DNA from: an uncultured Azospirillum sp.
GTDB taxonomy: Bacteria > Pseudomonadota > Alphaproteobacteria > RF32 > CAG-239
NCBI GenBank assembly: GCA_900538765.1
Contig: UQAB01000004.1
Location: 49,157 to 113,156 of the forward strand
Length of the DNA stretch: 64,000 bases
Reading direction: 5' to 3'
Shown here: positions 8,019 to 17,651 of the stretch, piece by piece
Numbering within the stretch: position 1 is the stretch's first letter
Layout: the number at the start of each line of letters is the position of its first letter
Made by a program: the position numbers and the translations under genes
The notes under the pieces: model-generated
Told to the model about the DNA's origin: nothing
The model's database searches: none
Seen by the model: only the letters and a program-made list of their open reading frames with translations

Positions 8019-8780
8019 TTATAAGGTTATAGTTGATAACTCGACCGGAAAATCAGCGGGAAAGCGAATCAGGCCGAGGTGCGTGTTGCGGCGGTAGCTG
8101 AAATAATTTTCACTGTCGGCATAAGTGTCGTCCTTTGAAACGGCAATATTTTGTATTCCTAACCGGCGGAGTTTGTCAGCGGCATAAGCGCTCAGGTCAA
8201 ACAGATAGTGTTCGGGGCGGGGCGCCGGGATGAAATATTTTTGATTCTTTTGGTCTTGAGATAAGAATTGCTCCAACACTTCGCTTCCCATTTCGCAAGA
8301 GGGCTGTTGGATACAAGGGCCGATGGCAGCGGCAAGGTTGGCAATTTCGGCGCCGTGTTGTAACATCAGACTGACGGTGTTTTCAATAATACCGGCGAAA
8401 GCGCCGCGCCAGCCGGCATGAGCCGCGCCGATGACGCCGTTTTTATAGTCGGCGAGGAGAATCGGCGCGCAGTCTGCCGTGCCGATACAGAGGATGATGC
8501 CGGGGGTGGCGGTAACGGCGCCGTCCGCTTCAATTTGGTTTTGCGAAGCCTGGGTTACAAAAACGCATTTGTTGCTGATGCCTTGGTTAAGCCGCAGAAT
8601 GTTGTCATATTTCAGGTCATAATGTGCAGCGATGATTTCGCAGTTGCGGCGGATGTTTTCTTTGCTGTCGCGGGATTTGAAGTTGGCATTGAGGCTTTGG
8701 TAGATACCTTCGGAAACACCACCTTTACGACCGAAAAAGCAATGTTTTTTCTGCGGGAGATTTGGGGCTGACCAGGTCAT
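8019..8780 (-). CDS. pgeF: Peptidoglycan editing factor PgeF / multicopper-type YfiH (DUF152)
   Basis: YfiH-family enzyme. In E. coli it removes misincorporated L-Ser peptides from UDP-MurNAc; in other bacteria the family is reported as a purine nucleoside phosphorylase or laccase-like oxidase. Signature motifs are CIGTADCAPILL, AAHAGWRGAFAG and IGPCIQQPSCEMG, containing the Cys/His metal site. The start ATG overlaps the deoB stop as TAATG, so translation is probably coupled. Its place at the end of a nucleoside catabolism operon favours a nucleoside phosphorylase role here, but that is inference. Confidence 0.9.
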   Translation of the reverse strand: MTWSAPNLPQKKHCFFGRKGGVSEGIYQSLNANFKSRDSKENIRRNCEIIAAHYDLKYDNILRLNQGISNKCVFVTQASQNQIEADGAVTATPGIILCIGTADCAPILLADYKNGVIGAAHAGWRGAFAGIIENTVSLMLQHGAEIANLAAAIGPCIQQPSCEMGSEVLEQFLSQDQKNQKYFIPAPRPEHYLFDLSAYAADKLRRLGIQNIAVSKDDTYADSENYFSYRRNTHLGLIRFPADFPVELSTITL

Positions 8781-9973
8781 TACAAGAAACTCTTTCCATA
8801 GTCAAAGGGTTTGAGGTTAAAGTAAGCGGCGATTGTCTGTCCGAGGTCGGCGTAAGTGTCCCGCTGGCCGATGTTTTCCGGTTTGACGTTAAGGCCGAAC
8901 ATCAGGACGGGAACTTGTTCCCGAGTGTGGTCCGTGCCGTTATAAGAGGGATCATTGCCATGGTCGGCGGTGATGAAAACAATGTCATCAGGGCGGAGAA
9001 CGGCTTCAATTTCAGCCAGGCGGGAATCGAAATATTCCAGCCCCTGTGCGTAGCCGTTGATGTCGCGGCGGTGTCCCCAGAGCATATCGAAATCTTCAAA
9101 ATTGGTGAAAATCAGGCTGTCTTCCGGTGCTGTTTTTATTTCCGCCAGGGTTAAGTCCCAAAGCTCTTGCAGGCCGCTGCCGTGGATGCCTTTGGTGATG
9201 CCGCGGTGGGCATAAATGTCGTTAATCGCGCCGATGGCAATGACATTTTTTCCGGCAGCTTTCAGGCGGTCAAGCAGGGTTTCTCCAAAAGGTTCGGCGG
9301 TGAAGTCGCGGCGGCGGGCGGTGCGCGTGAAGGAACCGGCTTTTTCACCGATGAACGGCCGGGCAATAATGCGGCCGATGTTGTAGGGTTTGACCAGTTC
9401 ATAGGCAATTTCACAGAGGGCGTAAAGTCTGTCCAGGCCGAAATGTTCCTCGTGGGCGGCAATTTGGATATTGCTGTCAGCGGAGGTGTAAAAAATCGGC
9501 AGGCCGGATTTTATATGTTCTTCGCCAAGCTCCTGGATGATGACCGTGCCGGAGGCGGCCTTGTTGCCCAGAATGCCGGCAAGGTTTCCGCGGCGGCAGA
9601 TTTCTTCAATCAGCGTTTTGGGAAAAGAGGGAAATACGGGCGGAAAATGCCCCCAGCCTTTGAGGTTTGGCAGGCAGGCTAGTTCCCAGTGGCCGGAAAC
9701 GGTGTCTTTGTCTTTGCTGATTTCCGACATGTGTCCGTATTTGGATTGCAGCTTTTTAAATCCCTGTGTCTGGCTGCCGATTTGTGGTTTGTCGCCGGAA
9801 GCATCTTCCGCTGCCTGAGCCAGGCCGAGGCTGTTCAGATAGGGGATTTTCAGGCCGCCGTGAAACTGCGCAATGTGTCCGAAAGTGTTTGCTCCCGCAT
9901 TGTTAAAGGCAGCGGCGTCTTTGGCTCCGCCGATACCAAAAGAATCCATCATCAGGATTATGGCTCTTCCCAT
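8780..9973 (-). CDS. deoB: Phosphopentomutase
   Basis: Interconverts (deoxy)ribose 1-phosphate and 5-phosphate, linking nucleoside phosphorolysis to DeoC. The 397-residue protein starts MGRAIILMMDSFGIGG with the metal-binding Asp of the alkaline phosphatase superfamily, has the cap-domain motif HRGITKGIHGSGL, and ends with FITADHGNDP and DHTREQVPVL metal ligands. AAAGGA precedes the start by 7 bases, 12 bases after the deoA stop. It belongs to the operon running from cdd to pgeF. Confidence 0.96.
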   Translation of the reverse strand: MGRAIILMMDSFGIGGAKDAAAFNNAGANTFGHIAQFHGGLKIPYLNSLGLAQAAEDASGDKPQIGSQTQGFKKLQSKYGHMSEISKDKDTVSGHWELACLPNLKGWGHFPPVFPSFPKTLIEEICRRGNLAGILGNKAASGTVIIQELGEEHIKSGLPIFYTSADSNIQIAAHEEHFGLDRLYALCEIAYELVKPYNIGRIIARPFIGEKAGSFTRTARRRDFTAEPFGETLLDRLKAAGKNVIAIGAINDIYAHRGITKGIHGSGLQELWDLTLAEIKTAPEDSLIFTNFEDFDMLWGHRRDINGYAQGLEYFDSRLAEIEAVLRPDDIVFITADHGNDPSYNGTDHTREQVPVLMFGLNVKPENIGQRDTYADLGQTIAAYFNLKPFDYGKSFL

Positions 9974-9985
9974 GCGTTTTCCTTT

Positions 9986-11299
9986 CTATTTGATTTTTTT
10001 GATAATCGGGTTATGCAGCTTTTTGAGCGGCTTGTCTGTCAGGCGGATGCAGAGGCGCAGTTCTCTTTCGGCCTGCTCGAAATCCTGTTCGCTTTGGGCA
10101 TGGATTATGGCAATGGGCTTGTCTTTGGAGAGATAGTCGCCAATTTGGCAGAAGTCGCTGAAGCCGGTCGCGTAGTCAAGGCTTTGTTCGGGGCGGATAC
10201 GTCCCCCTTTCAGGCCGATGATGCTGAGGCCGACGTTGCGGGTGATCATGGATTTGACATAGCCTTCTTTTTCAGCGTAGGCCGGGCGGATAATGGCGGC
10301 TTTAGGCAGATATTTTTCCGGCTTTTTGCAGAAATCGGCAGGACCGCCGAGAGCGGTTATCATTTCCTGGAATTTTTGCAGGGCGCGTCCTGATTCCAAG
10401 GCGTGTTCAAGTTGTTTTTTCGCCTGTCCGAGGTTGGTTGCCAGTTTTGAAACAACCAGAAGTTCGGCGCAGAGTTCCATGGTGACGGCATAAAGACGGG
10501 AATCGACGTTTTTGCCTTTTAGAAATTCGACGGCCTCAAGGACTTCCAGAGCGTTGCCGACATTGCGCCCCAACACCTGATTCATGTCAGTTATGACGGC
10601 AACGGTTTTGGTTTTTGCCTGATTGGCCACATTGACAATCATTTCAGCCAAGGCGACTGCATCTTTACGGTGTTCCATAAAGGCGCCGTTGCCGCATTTT
10701 AAGTCCATGACCAGGCAGTCAAGGCCGGCGGCCAGTTTTTTGGAGAGAATCGAGGCGGTAATCAACGGTATGGATTCAACCGTGCCGCAAACGTCGCGGA
10801 TGGCGTATATTTTTTTGTCGGCAGGGGCGAGATTGCCGGTCTGTCCGATAATGGCACAGCCGACTTCCCGCACGGTTTTTTTGAAGAGCTCGTTGTCAGG
10901 AGCGGTATTGTATCCCGGAATGGAATCGAATTTGTCGAGCGTACCGCCGGTATGGCCGAGCCCGCGCCCGGAAATCATCGGCACGAAAGCGCCGCAGGCT
11001 GCCAGCATCGGCGCCAACATGAGGCTGACTTTGTCGCCGACGCCGCCGGAAGAGTGTTTATCGACAATCGGGCCTTTGAGTTCTGACCAGTCGAGGACTT
11101 CTCCGGAATCGCGCATGGCTTTGGTAAGGTGGAGTATTTCGTTTTTGTTTAACCCGTTCAGGCAAATGGCCATGGTCAGGGCGGCGGTTTGGCCGTCAGT
11201 GATTTCTCCGGTGGTGATGCCGTCGACGAAATAAGAAATTTCGTCTTTGCTCAGGTGGTGTTTATTGCGTTTTTTACGAATGATTTCCTGCGGTAACAT
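9986..11299 (-). CDS. deoA: Thymidine phosphorylase
   Basis: Phosphorolyses thymidine to thymine and deoxyribose 1-phosphate. 437 residues, typical. The phosphate-binding signature KHSSGGVGDKVSLMLAP lies near residue 80 and the family signature SGRGLGHTGGTLDKFDSIPG near 110. The start is set at 11299 (MLPQEIIRKKR): it follows the deoC stop by one base and has GAGAGG upstream within the deoC end. An upstream in-frame ATG at 11338 would overlap deoC and lacks support. Pyrimidine-nucleoside phosphorylase is the close alternative. Confidence 0.95.
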   Translation of the reverse strand: MLPQEIIRKKRNKHHLSKDEISYFVDGITTGEITDGQTAALTMAICLNGLNKNEILHLTKAMRDSGEVLDWSELKGPIVDKHSSGGVGDKVSLMLAPMLAACGAFVPMISGRGLGHTGGTLDKFDSIPGYNTAPDNELFKKTVREVGCAIIGQTGNLAPADKKIYAIRDVCGTVESIPLITASILSKKLAAGLDCLVMDLKCGNGAFMEHRKDAVALAEMIVNVANQAKTKTVAVITDMNQVLGRNVGNALEVLEAVEFLKGKNVDSRLYAVTMELCAELLVVSKLATNLGQAKKQLEHALESGRALQKFQEMITALGGPADFCKKPEKYLPKAAIIRPAYAEKEGYVKSMITRNVGLSIIGLKGGRIRPEQSLDYATGFSDFCQIGDYLSKDKPIAIIHAQSEQDFEQAERELRLCIRLTDKPLKKLHNPIIKKIK

Positions 11300-11300
11300 G

Positions 11301-12038
11301 CTAATATCCTCTCTCAATGGTTTGAAGCAAATCGTCAAGCAACGAACTGGCGCCGATACGGAAGTTTTGCGGGGAAACCCATTTATCTCCCATGACGGCT
11401 TCGGCCAGGATTAAATATTTTTTGGCGTCTTCGGTTGTTTTTATGCCGCCGGAGGCTTTGAAGCCGATGTTTCTGCGTCCGGACGAGATGTTTTCCAAAA
11501 TCAGATTGGCGGCTTCCGGCGTGGCGGAAACGTGTGTTTTTCCGGTTGAGGTTTTGATGAAAGCAGCGCTGCTGTCAATGCACATTCTGCAAGCTTCCGA
11601 AATAAGGGACGGTTTGATGAGTTCACCGCTTTCAATAATGATTTTGACCGGGATGTCTGCCGGACATTCTTCTTTTAAGGTTCGGAAAAACTTTTCACAG
11701 GCCGCGCTTTCTCCGTTCATCAGTGCGCGGTAGGGCAGGACTGCGTCGATTTCGTCAGCGCCGTTGTCCAGAGCAATTTTCAGTTCTTTGGCCAGTTCGG
11801 CAGTATCGGTGCCGCCCTGCGGAAAGTTGATGACCGTGGCGGTTTTGACACCGCTTTGCTGCAAGAGTTTTTTTGCCAGCGGGACAAAACGCGGCCAGAT
11901 ACAGACGGCGGCAACATTACCGTAAGGCGTGAAAGCTTTGCCGCAGAGTTTTTCAATGCGACCGCTGTTGTCATCGCTGTTTAACGCGGTCAGGTCCATC
12001 AGGCCGATTAATTTTTTGGCGGCGGTTACGTTGTCCAT
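11301..12038 (-). CDS. deoC: Deoxyribose-phosphate aldolase
   Basis: Splits 2-deoxyribose 5-phosphate into acetaldehyde and glyceraldehyde 3-phosphate, feeding salvaged deoxynucleosides into glycolysis. The Schiff-base lysine lies in AAFIKTSTGKTHVSATPEA (about residue 165). NGADEIDAVL and GFKASGGIKT are the other barrel motifs. 245 residues, a normal class I DERA. It starts two bases after the punA stop with GGGAG inside the end of punA, so translation is probably coupled. Confidence 0.96.
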   Translation of the reverse strand: MDNVTAAKKLIGLMDLTALNSDDNSGRIEKLCGKAFTPYGNVAAVCIWPRFVPLAKKLLQQSGVKTATVINFPQGGTDTAELAKELKIALDNGADEIDAVLPYRALMNGESAACEKFFRTLKEECPADIPVKIIIESGELIKPSLISEACRMCIDSSAAFIKTSTGKTHVSATPEAANLILENISSGRRNIGFKASGGIKTTEDAKKYLILAEAVMGDKWVSPQNFRIGASSLLDDLLQTIERGY

Positions 12039-12039
12039 T

Positions 12040-12846
12040 TCAGTTCTCCCGGATAAATTCTTTGACCAGCGTTGTCAGGGAAGCGGCGGCTTTATCTGCC
12101 TGTTCCATAGTTTCAACATGGCTTTGCGGCGTGTTTTGCAGGCCGGTTCCGAGGTTGGTAATGACGGAAATTCCCAGAACTTCCATACCGCTGTAAACGG
12201 CGCAGATAACCTCAGGGACTGTCGACATACCGACGGCGTCGGCGCCAAGCGTTTGCAGCGTGCGGATTTCCGCCGGCGTTTCAAAACAGGGGCCGAGCAT
12301 CATCATGTAAACGCCCTCAAAAAGTTTTATTTTCAGTTTTGCGGCAATGTCTTTGATGCGGCTGCGGATGGCGGCGGTGTAAGCGTTGCTCATGTCCGGG
12401 AAGCGGGGGCCGTCTTTGTCGTCATTGGGTCCGATAAGCGGATTGGGAAGATTAAGATTGATGTGGTCTTTTATCAGCATCAGGCTGCCGGTGGGCATAT
12501 CCCGGTGCAGAGAACCGGCGGCGTTGGTGACAATCAGCCGTTTTATGCCGAGGCGGCGGAAAGCGGCGATAATCGTTTTGATTGTCTGCGGAGCGTGGCC
12601 TTCATACAGGTGAATCCGTCCCTGCATACAAAGGACTTCTTTTCCGGCCAGCGTTCCGATAATGAGGCGGCCTTTGTGTCCGGCAACGGTGGAGCGGGGA
12701 AAGCCCTCAATTTCGGCATAGGGAATGGTAACGGCGTCGGTGATTTCATCGCCGAGTTTTCCCAAGCCGCTGCCAAGGATAACAGCGGTCTGCGGTTGGC
12801 GGCCGTTCAGGCGGTTTTGGATTTGCGCGGCTATTTTATCTATCAT
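12040..12846 (-). CDS. punA: Purine-nucleoside phosphorylase, trimeric class I (inosine/guanosine type)
   Basis: Cleaves (deoxy)inosine and (deoxy)guanosine with phosphate. Signatures: AVILGSGLGKLGDEI at the N-terminus, VAGHKGRLIIG, MQGRIHLYEGH for phosphate binding, TNAAGSLHRDMPTGSLMLIKDHIN in parts, and LGADAVGMSTVPEV with the base-binding region. At 268 residues it is the trimeric PNP type, not hexameric DeoD. The ATG overlaps the cdd stop as ATGA. Symbol punA is used by family resemblance; xapA would be the alternative. Confidence 0.93.
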   Translation of the reverse strand: MIDKIAAQIQNRLNGRQPQTAVILGSGLGKLGDEITDAVTIPYAEIEGFPRSTVAGHKGRLIIGTLAGKEVLCMQGRIHLYEGHAPQTIKTIIAAFRRLGIKRLIVTNAAGSLHRDMPTGSLMLIKDHINLNLPNPLIGPNDDKDGPRFPDMSNAYTAAIRSRIKDIAAKLKIKLFEGVYMMMLGPCFETPAEIRTLQTLGADAVGMSTVPEVICAVYSGMEVLGISVITNLGTGLQNTPQSHVETMEQADKAAASLTTLVKEFIREN

Positions 12847-13244
12847 TGTTTCAGCTCCTCTGCATTAAAGGCATGGGGCAACATTTCGCGGACGGTATAA
12901 GTTGCTGCGATGCCGTTAAGATTGGCAAGGCGAATTTTGGTTTCGGGGCGGGAGAATTCCTTTATCCGCTGCAGGCAGGCGCCGCAAGGCGTAATGATAT
13001 CAGCGCTGTCGGCGATGATGAGAATTTCGGCAATCAGGGAATCGCCGCCGTTAATCATGGCGGCAATGGCACCGGCTTCGGCGCAAGTGCCACAGGGATA
13101 GGAAACGTTTTCGACATTGCAGCCGCTGTAGCAGTTGTTGTTTTCGCTCAGAATCGCCGCGCCGACGCGGAAAGCCGAGTAGGGGGCATAGGCGTGTTCG
13201 CGTGCCTGCCGCGCCAGATTAAAAAGCTTTTCAGCGGTGTTCAT
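12843..13244 (-). CDS. cdd: Cytidine deaminase (small tetrameric type)
   Basis: Deaminates (deoxy)cytidine to (deoxy)uridine, using a zinc-activated water. The zinc site is visible: PCGTCAEAGAI with the ligand Cys and catalytic Glu, and TPCGACLQ with the two C-terminal ligand Cys. 133 residues matches the small tetrameric enzymes. It is the first gene of the minus-strand salvage operon cdd-punA-deoC-deoA-deoB-pgeF. The AT-rich gap 13245-13358 must hold the divergent promoters for this operon and the AsmA-like gene; I see no clear operator. Confidence 0.95.
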   Translation of the reverse strand: MNTAEKLFNLARQAREHAYAPYSAFRVGAAILSENNNCYSGCNVENVSYPCGTCAEAGAIAAMINGGDSLIAEILIIADSADIITPCGACLQRIKEFSRPETKIRLANLNGIAATYTVREMLPHAFNAEELKQ

Positions 13245-13358
13245 AACTTGCCTCTCTTTTTTCTCTGTATTAATTAAATTTTATGCTTTAGAGTATAAAT
13301 TAGAATTAATATTTAGCAAAGAATAATTAATAATATCCGAAGAAACAGGAGAAAGTTT

Positions 13359-16300
13359 GTGAAAAAGGTTTTATTAATCGTTGTTTCGACACTGGTTGTC
13401 TTGGTTGCAGGCTTATGGATATATGTTGCAAATATTGACTGGAACCGGCACAAAGATAAAATTTCCGCACAACTTTTGGCTCTGACCGGAAAAAAGGTGG
13501 TTTTTGAGGGACCGGTGGAGATGTCTATTCTGCCGTCGCCCTATCTGACGGCTTCGGATGTTAAGGTTTATAATGAGAGCGGCGATTACAGCCAAAAGCC
13601 TTTGGCCGAAATCAAGAGCCTGATTGCCAAGGTGTCTTTGGGGGCCGTTTTCGGAGAGGAATGGGATGTCAGCAGACTTTCCGTCGTTGAACCGGAGATT
13701 GTTATTGACATTGCCGATGACGGAAGTCTGAACTGGCAGACGGAGGCTGCACCCCGTTCGTTTGAAGAACAGCGGAATACGTCCATCAGCCTTGATAGTG
13801 CGACGCTTGAAAAAGCCAAGGTTCATTTGATTGATGCCCGCAACGGTATTGATACCAGGCTTGAGAATCTGAACGCGGAAGTAATTGCCGAAAATATTTA
13901 CGGGCCGTACCGCATTGAAGGCAGCTATATGCGCGGGGACAAGCCGGAGGGTTTTGCCGTTTCTCTGGGGCAGTTTACCGACAATTTTGCGACGACGGTC
14001 AATCTGGTGGTGAATTATCCGTCGTTGGAATCTTATGTCCGTTTTGACGGTTCGGTTTTTCTTCGGGACAGGACGGTTACCGGAAACATTATTTTCGAAT
14101 CGAGCAAGATTGCCGATTTTCTGAATGAGATGACAGCGCTTGACGGCGTTGACGCTTCCTTCAACCAGCCTTTGGCGGTAACGGCGGCAGTGGCAACGGA
14201 TAAAGATAGAATCGATTTTTCCAATGTGGTGGTGAAGTATGGACGGACTTCCGGCGCCGGCAATGTTTTGATTCCGCTGCAGCAGGGAGATGGCGCCGAG
14301 CGCCGCAAAGTCGAAGCGGCATTCAACATGACGGACTGGGATTTGGAACCGGCGGCGAAGCTGCTTTTGCAGGTTGTTGACGGGTATAAAAAATCCGGCG
14401 CGGCTTATTCTCCGGATTTGGGATTTGATTTGCTTGGGGATGTGAAAGCCCTGAAAGCCTATTATAACAATGAAACCCTGCGCGATTTTGCGCTTAGTTT
14501 TGACTGGGTGGGCAAAAAAGTGGTTTTGCAGGAGCTGAGCGGAGCGCTTTGGGCGGACACGACATTTTCTTGCAACGGGCAGTTTGACGGCACCGCCGAC
14601 AATCCGACCTATGATGTTGACGTCAGTTTTGAAACGGGTGAGTTTGCGCAATTAAGCAAGTGGCTGGGGTATGAACTCAAACAGGTTGCGCCCTCAACAT
14701 ATAAGAAAGCCAAAGGGACGGCGCATATTCTCGGAAACCTGCAAAATATGCAGCTTTCGCCGTTTGAACTGGCATTGGACAACAGCGTGGCAAAAGGCGA
14801 GGCCGGGTTTATTTTCGGCAATCCGGTCAAGTCAATGATTGTGCTTAATATCGACAGCGCCAATTTTGACAATTATATTGAGAAACTGCCGCAGATTGAC
14901 GCCGACAAAAATCTGTTGCAGCGCATTCAGGCCAGGTTTAAGCAGCTGGAGGCGTTGAACGGGCTGGATACGCGTATCATTCTGAGCATGACGCTGGGGA
15001 TTTATAACGGGCTGCCTTTTGAAAATGTCAGTTCCGAATTCAGCTTGGTGAACGGCGTGTTGAACATCGGCAAGCTGGATATCGGCAGCGTATCGGGCAG
15101 CGAAGTTCATTTGTCGGGAACAATCGGCGGATTTGGCAAAAGTCCGGTTTTTCAAAATTTGCGGTATAGCCTTGAAAGCAATGATGCTGCCGCGTTGATT
15201 AATACGCTGGGGCTGGAGAAAGAAGGGCTTAAGCCGGGAATGGTGAAGAAGTTTTCGGCACAGGGCGTTGCCAGCGGCAATATTGCCCGAGCCAATGTCA
15301 GGACTTCCACAAAGGTTGAAAATTTGAGCGTAGTTTATGACGGCGCTGTTGATTACAGTGGCGAGATGCCGTCTTTGAACGGCAGTTTGGAACTGAAAAA
15401 TCCTGATTTTGTGAAGTTTATCAATAATCTGGGGTACAGTTATAAGCCGCGGGCTTTTTCTCTGGGGCTTTTGCAGCTAAAGGCAAAGCTGGCGGGAAGC
15501 AGGGAGAAGTTTTCACTGGCAGAGGCGGAGATGAACATCGGCTCAAACCGTTTTCAGGGGAGTTTTGATTTTGACAGAAGCAGCGGCCGGCCGCAAGTTC
15601 AGACGGATATGAAAATCAACCGGTTTGAAATTGAGCGCTTTTTACCGGAGGATGCCGGCAGCGCTTCAAACCGTCCGGGGAACTTTAAGGATGCCGTTGG
15701 CGCCGAGTTTATCGCCAAGCCGGAGCTGAGCAAGGTCAAAATCAATTATGCGCCTTTTAACGAGTTTGATTTGAGCGGCAGTTTTGTTTTTGACAATCTG
15801 TCTTATCGTGATGAAAAAATGTCCAACGTTTCTTTTGGGCTGGCTATGAAAGAAGGTTTAATCAGTCTGAAAGATTTGAGCATGGCTTACAATAACGGGA
15901 TGGTGAACGGTTCGGCACAACTGGCGGCAGGTGCAGAGCCTAATCTGAAAGGAAAGCTGCAACTGGCGCGGCAGAGCATTTCCGACGGCAGACTGTCCGG
16001 CAGCAAATATGGGCTGCGCTACGGAAAACTTGACGGGGATGTTGATTTTACGACTTCAGCTGTTTCTTTTGACGATATGTTTAATAATTTGAGCGGAACG
16101 TTTCGCTTTACCATCAGCCAGCCGGTTGTGAAAGGGTGGAATCTGCCGGCTATTGCCGCCGATTTGGAAAAACGCACCCAGTCTGAGGGTGTGGCGGCAT
16201 TTGTTCAGGACAATATGCAAAAAGGAGAAATGCAGTTTGAAAGCTTTGGCGGAAGCCTGGTTTTGAACAAGGGGCAGTATAAGCTGAGCGATGCCGTGTT

Positions 16301-17555
16301 TGTTTCTCCGCAGGCGAGCGTTTTGACAACGGACGAGGGCAGTTTGACCGATTGGAACATGAACGGTAAGTTTAGTGTCGTTTGGGAAAATTTGAAAGAT
16401 ATTCCCGGGTTTGCATTTACGATGGCCGGAAGTCTGGCGGCGCCGCAGTTGTCTGTTGATACCGGTGAGCTGGTGAAGAGCTATGATGACAGAAACGCCC
16501 GTTTCGAAGCAGAGCGCAAAGCACAGGAACAGGCGCGGCGCGATGCTCTGAAAAGCGATATGAACGCACAGCAGGAACGCGCCAGAGGGCTTAAAAAGAA
16601 GATAGAGGAAGATGTCGGAAAGCGTCTGGCTGAAACGAATTCCCTGTTGCGCGGCGAAAAGGCCAAAAATAAGTCGGAACAGCTGCAAGGACGGCTTGAC
16701 GGCAATATCCAGCAGATAGAAAAAGTTTTTACGCTGGGGTTGACTCCGGAATATGACGAGGCGTTGATTCAAAGCGTCCGGGAAATGAACGATGCCGTGG
16801 AGGGACAGGTTAACGGCTTTTATGACGAGATTGACGTTATTTATCATGATGATGTCGCCGAACAGATTGATTTTTATTACAATATGTTTGAGGACATTTA
16901 TAAACGGGCTGAAGCGCTGAACGGCGATTACGGCGAGAAGTATAAAAGCTATCCGCAGCGGCTGGTCAAGATTAGCAGCAAGCTGATTTTAGGAAATGAC
17001 TGCGATGTTTCCCGGCTTAAGAGCGGCATTGAAAACAATCTGTTGGCGCTGAAAGGCATTCGTTTTGATATAACTAAGAGCTACGGCGTTGTTAAGGACA
17101 GCAACGATACACCGCGTATGGCCGCTTATGCCGCTGAGCTGAGAGATAAGGCGGACAGGGCGAAGACAGAGTTTGAAACCATGCAGGCCAACGCCGACAG
17201 CCTTTATAAGGTTTGCGAGGCAAAGGTGTCGGCAGAAGAAGAAAAAGACCGCCGCCGCAAAGAAGAAGCTGCCATAAAACGCAAAGTTGAAGAAAATACC
17301 AGTACGATTTCCGTTTCCGGAAGCGGCAAGGTCATGCGTGTGGTGCCCGATATTGAAGACGTTCAAAAAGCTGAGGAAGCAATACAAAAAGAAGAGGTCC
17401 GAGTTTTGGATTTCAGCAAGGAAGATGACGGACATGGCGTTGTCCGCCAGGATAACGCGCCGCGGCTAAAAGAAAAAGAAAGCCGGGCGTCCGGGATTAT
17501 AACCAAAGCTTCCGGAGAAATTGTAGGTGCGACGGGGACAGTTACCAAACAATAA
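13359..17555 (+). CDS. Very large AsmA-family protein with coiled-coil C-terminal extension
   Basis: 1398 residues. The N-terminus (KKVLLIVVSTLVVLVAGLWIYV) is an inner membrane anchor. Most of the protein (about 25-1035) is a periplasmic AsmA-like beta-rich region with recurring LENL, LSGTIGG and KMNINRFEIE-type strands. Such proteins are thought to form lipid-transfer bridges between membranes. From about residue 1040 it becomes a charged coiled coil (ERKAQEQARRDALKSD), then helical, with a second coil near 1285-1313, which is unusual for AsmA. The start is GTG at 13359 with AGGAGA upstream. It is transcribed divergently from cdd. Confidence 0.85.
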   Translation: MKKVLLIVVSTLVVLVAGLWIYVANIDWNRHKDKISAQLLALTGKKVVFEGPVEMSILPSPYLTASDVKVYNESGDYSQKPLAEIKSLIAKVSLGAVFGEEWDVSRLSVVEPEIVIDIADDGSLNWQTEAAPRSFEEQRNTSISLDSATLEKAKVHLIDARNGIDTRLENLNAEVIAENIYGPYRIEGSYMRGDKPEGFAVSLGQFTDNFATTVNLVVNYPSLESYVRFDGSVFLRDRTVTGNIIFESSKIADFLNEMTALDGVDASFNQPLAVTAAVATDKDRIDFSNVVVKYGRTSGAGNVLIPLQQGDGAERRKVEAAFNMTDWDLEPAAKLLLQVVDGYKKSGAAYSPDLGFDLLGDVKALKAYYNNETLRDFALSFDWVGKKVVLQELSGALWADTTFSCNGQFDGTADNPTYDVDVSFETGEFAQLSKWLGYELKQVAPSTYKKAKGTAHILGNLQNMQLSPFELALDNSVAKGEAGFIFGNPVKSMIVLNIDSANFDNYIEKLPQIDADKNLLQRIQARFKQLEALNGLDTRIILSMTLGIYNGLPFENVSSEFSLVNGVLNIGKLDIGSVSGSEVHLSGTIGGFGKSPVFQNLRYSLESNDAAALINTLGLEKEGLKPGMVKKFSAQGVASGNIARANVRTSTKVENLSVVYDGAVDYSGEMPSLNGSLELKNPDFVKFINNLGYSYKPRAFSLGLLQLKAKLAGSREKFSLAEAEMNIGSNRFQGSFDFDRSSGRPQVQTDMKINRFEIERFLPEDAGSASNRPGNFKDAVGAEFIAKPELSKVKINYAPFNEFDLSGSFVFDNLSYRDEKMSNVSFGLAMKEGLISLKDLSMAYNNGMVNGSAQLAAGAEPNLKGKLQLARQSISDGRLSGSKYGLRYGKLDGDVDFTTSAVSFDDMFNNLSGTFRFTISQPVVKGWNLPAIAADLEKRTQSEGVAAFVQDNMQKGEMQFESFGGSLVLNKGQYKLSDAVFVSPQASVLTTDEGSLTDWNMNGKFSVVWENLKDIPGFAFTMAGSLAAPQLSVDTGELVKSYDDRNARFEAERKAQEQARRDALKSDMNAQQERARGLKKKIEEDVGKRLAETNSLLRGEKAKNKSEQLQGRLDGNIQQIEKVFTLGLTPEYDEALIQSVREMNDAVEGQVNGFYDEIDVIYHDDVAEQIDFYYNMFEDIYKRAEALNGDYGEKYKSYPQRLVKISSKLILGNDCDVSRLKSGIENNLLALKGIRFDITKSYGVVKDSNDTPRMAAYAAELRDKADRAKTEFETMQANADSLYKVCEAKVSAEEEKDRRRKEEAAIKRKVEENTSTISVSGSGKVMRVVPDIEDVQKAEEAIQKEEVRVLDFSKEDDGHGVVRQDNAPRLKEKESRASGIITKASGEIVGATGTVTKQ

Positions 17556-17651
17556 AAAGTTGTGTTGATTACTGTTTATGTACTTGTCTGAATGTTATTT
17601 GCTGTTATAATAACTCCATTATTTTTTATTCTTAACTGAGGAGTTTTTAGC

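Noticed and set aside
13413..14651. A 412-codon open frame on the minus strand
   Set aside because: Antisense to the AsmA-like gene, basic and compositionally odd, with no ribosome site or family resemblance.
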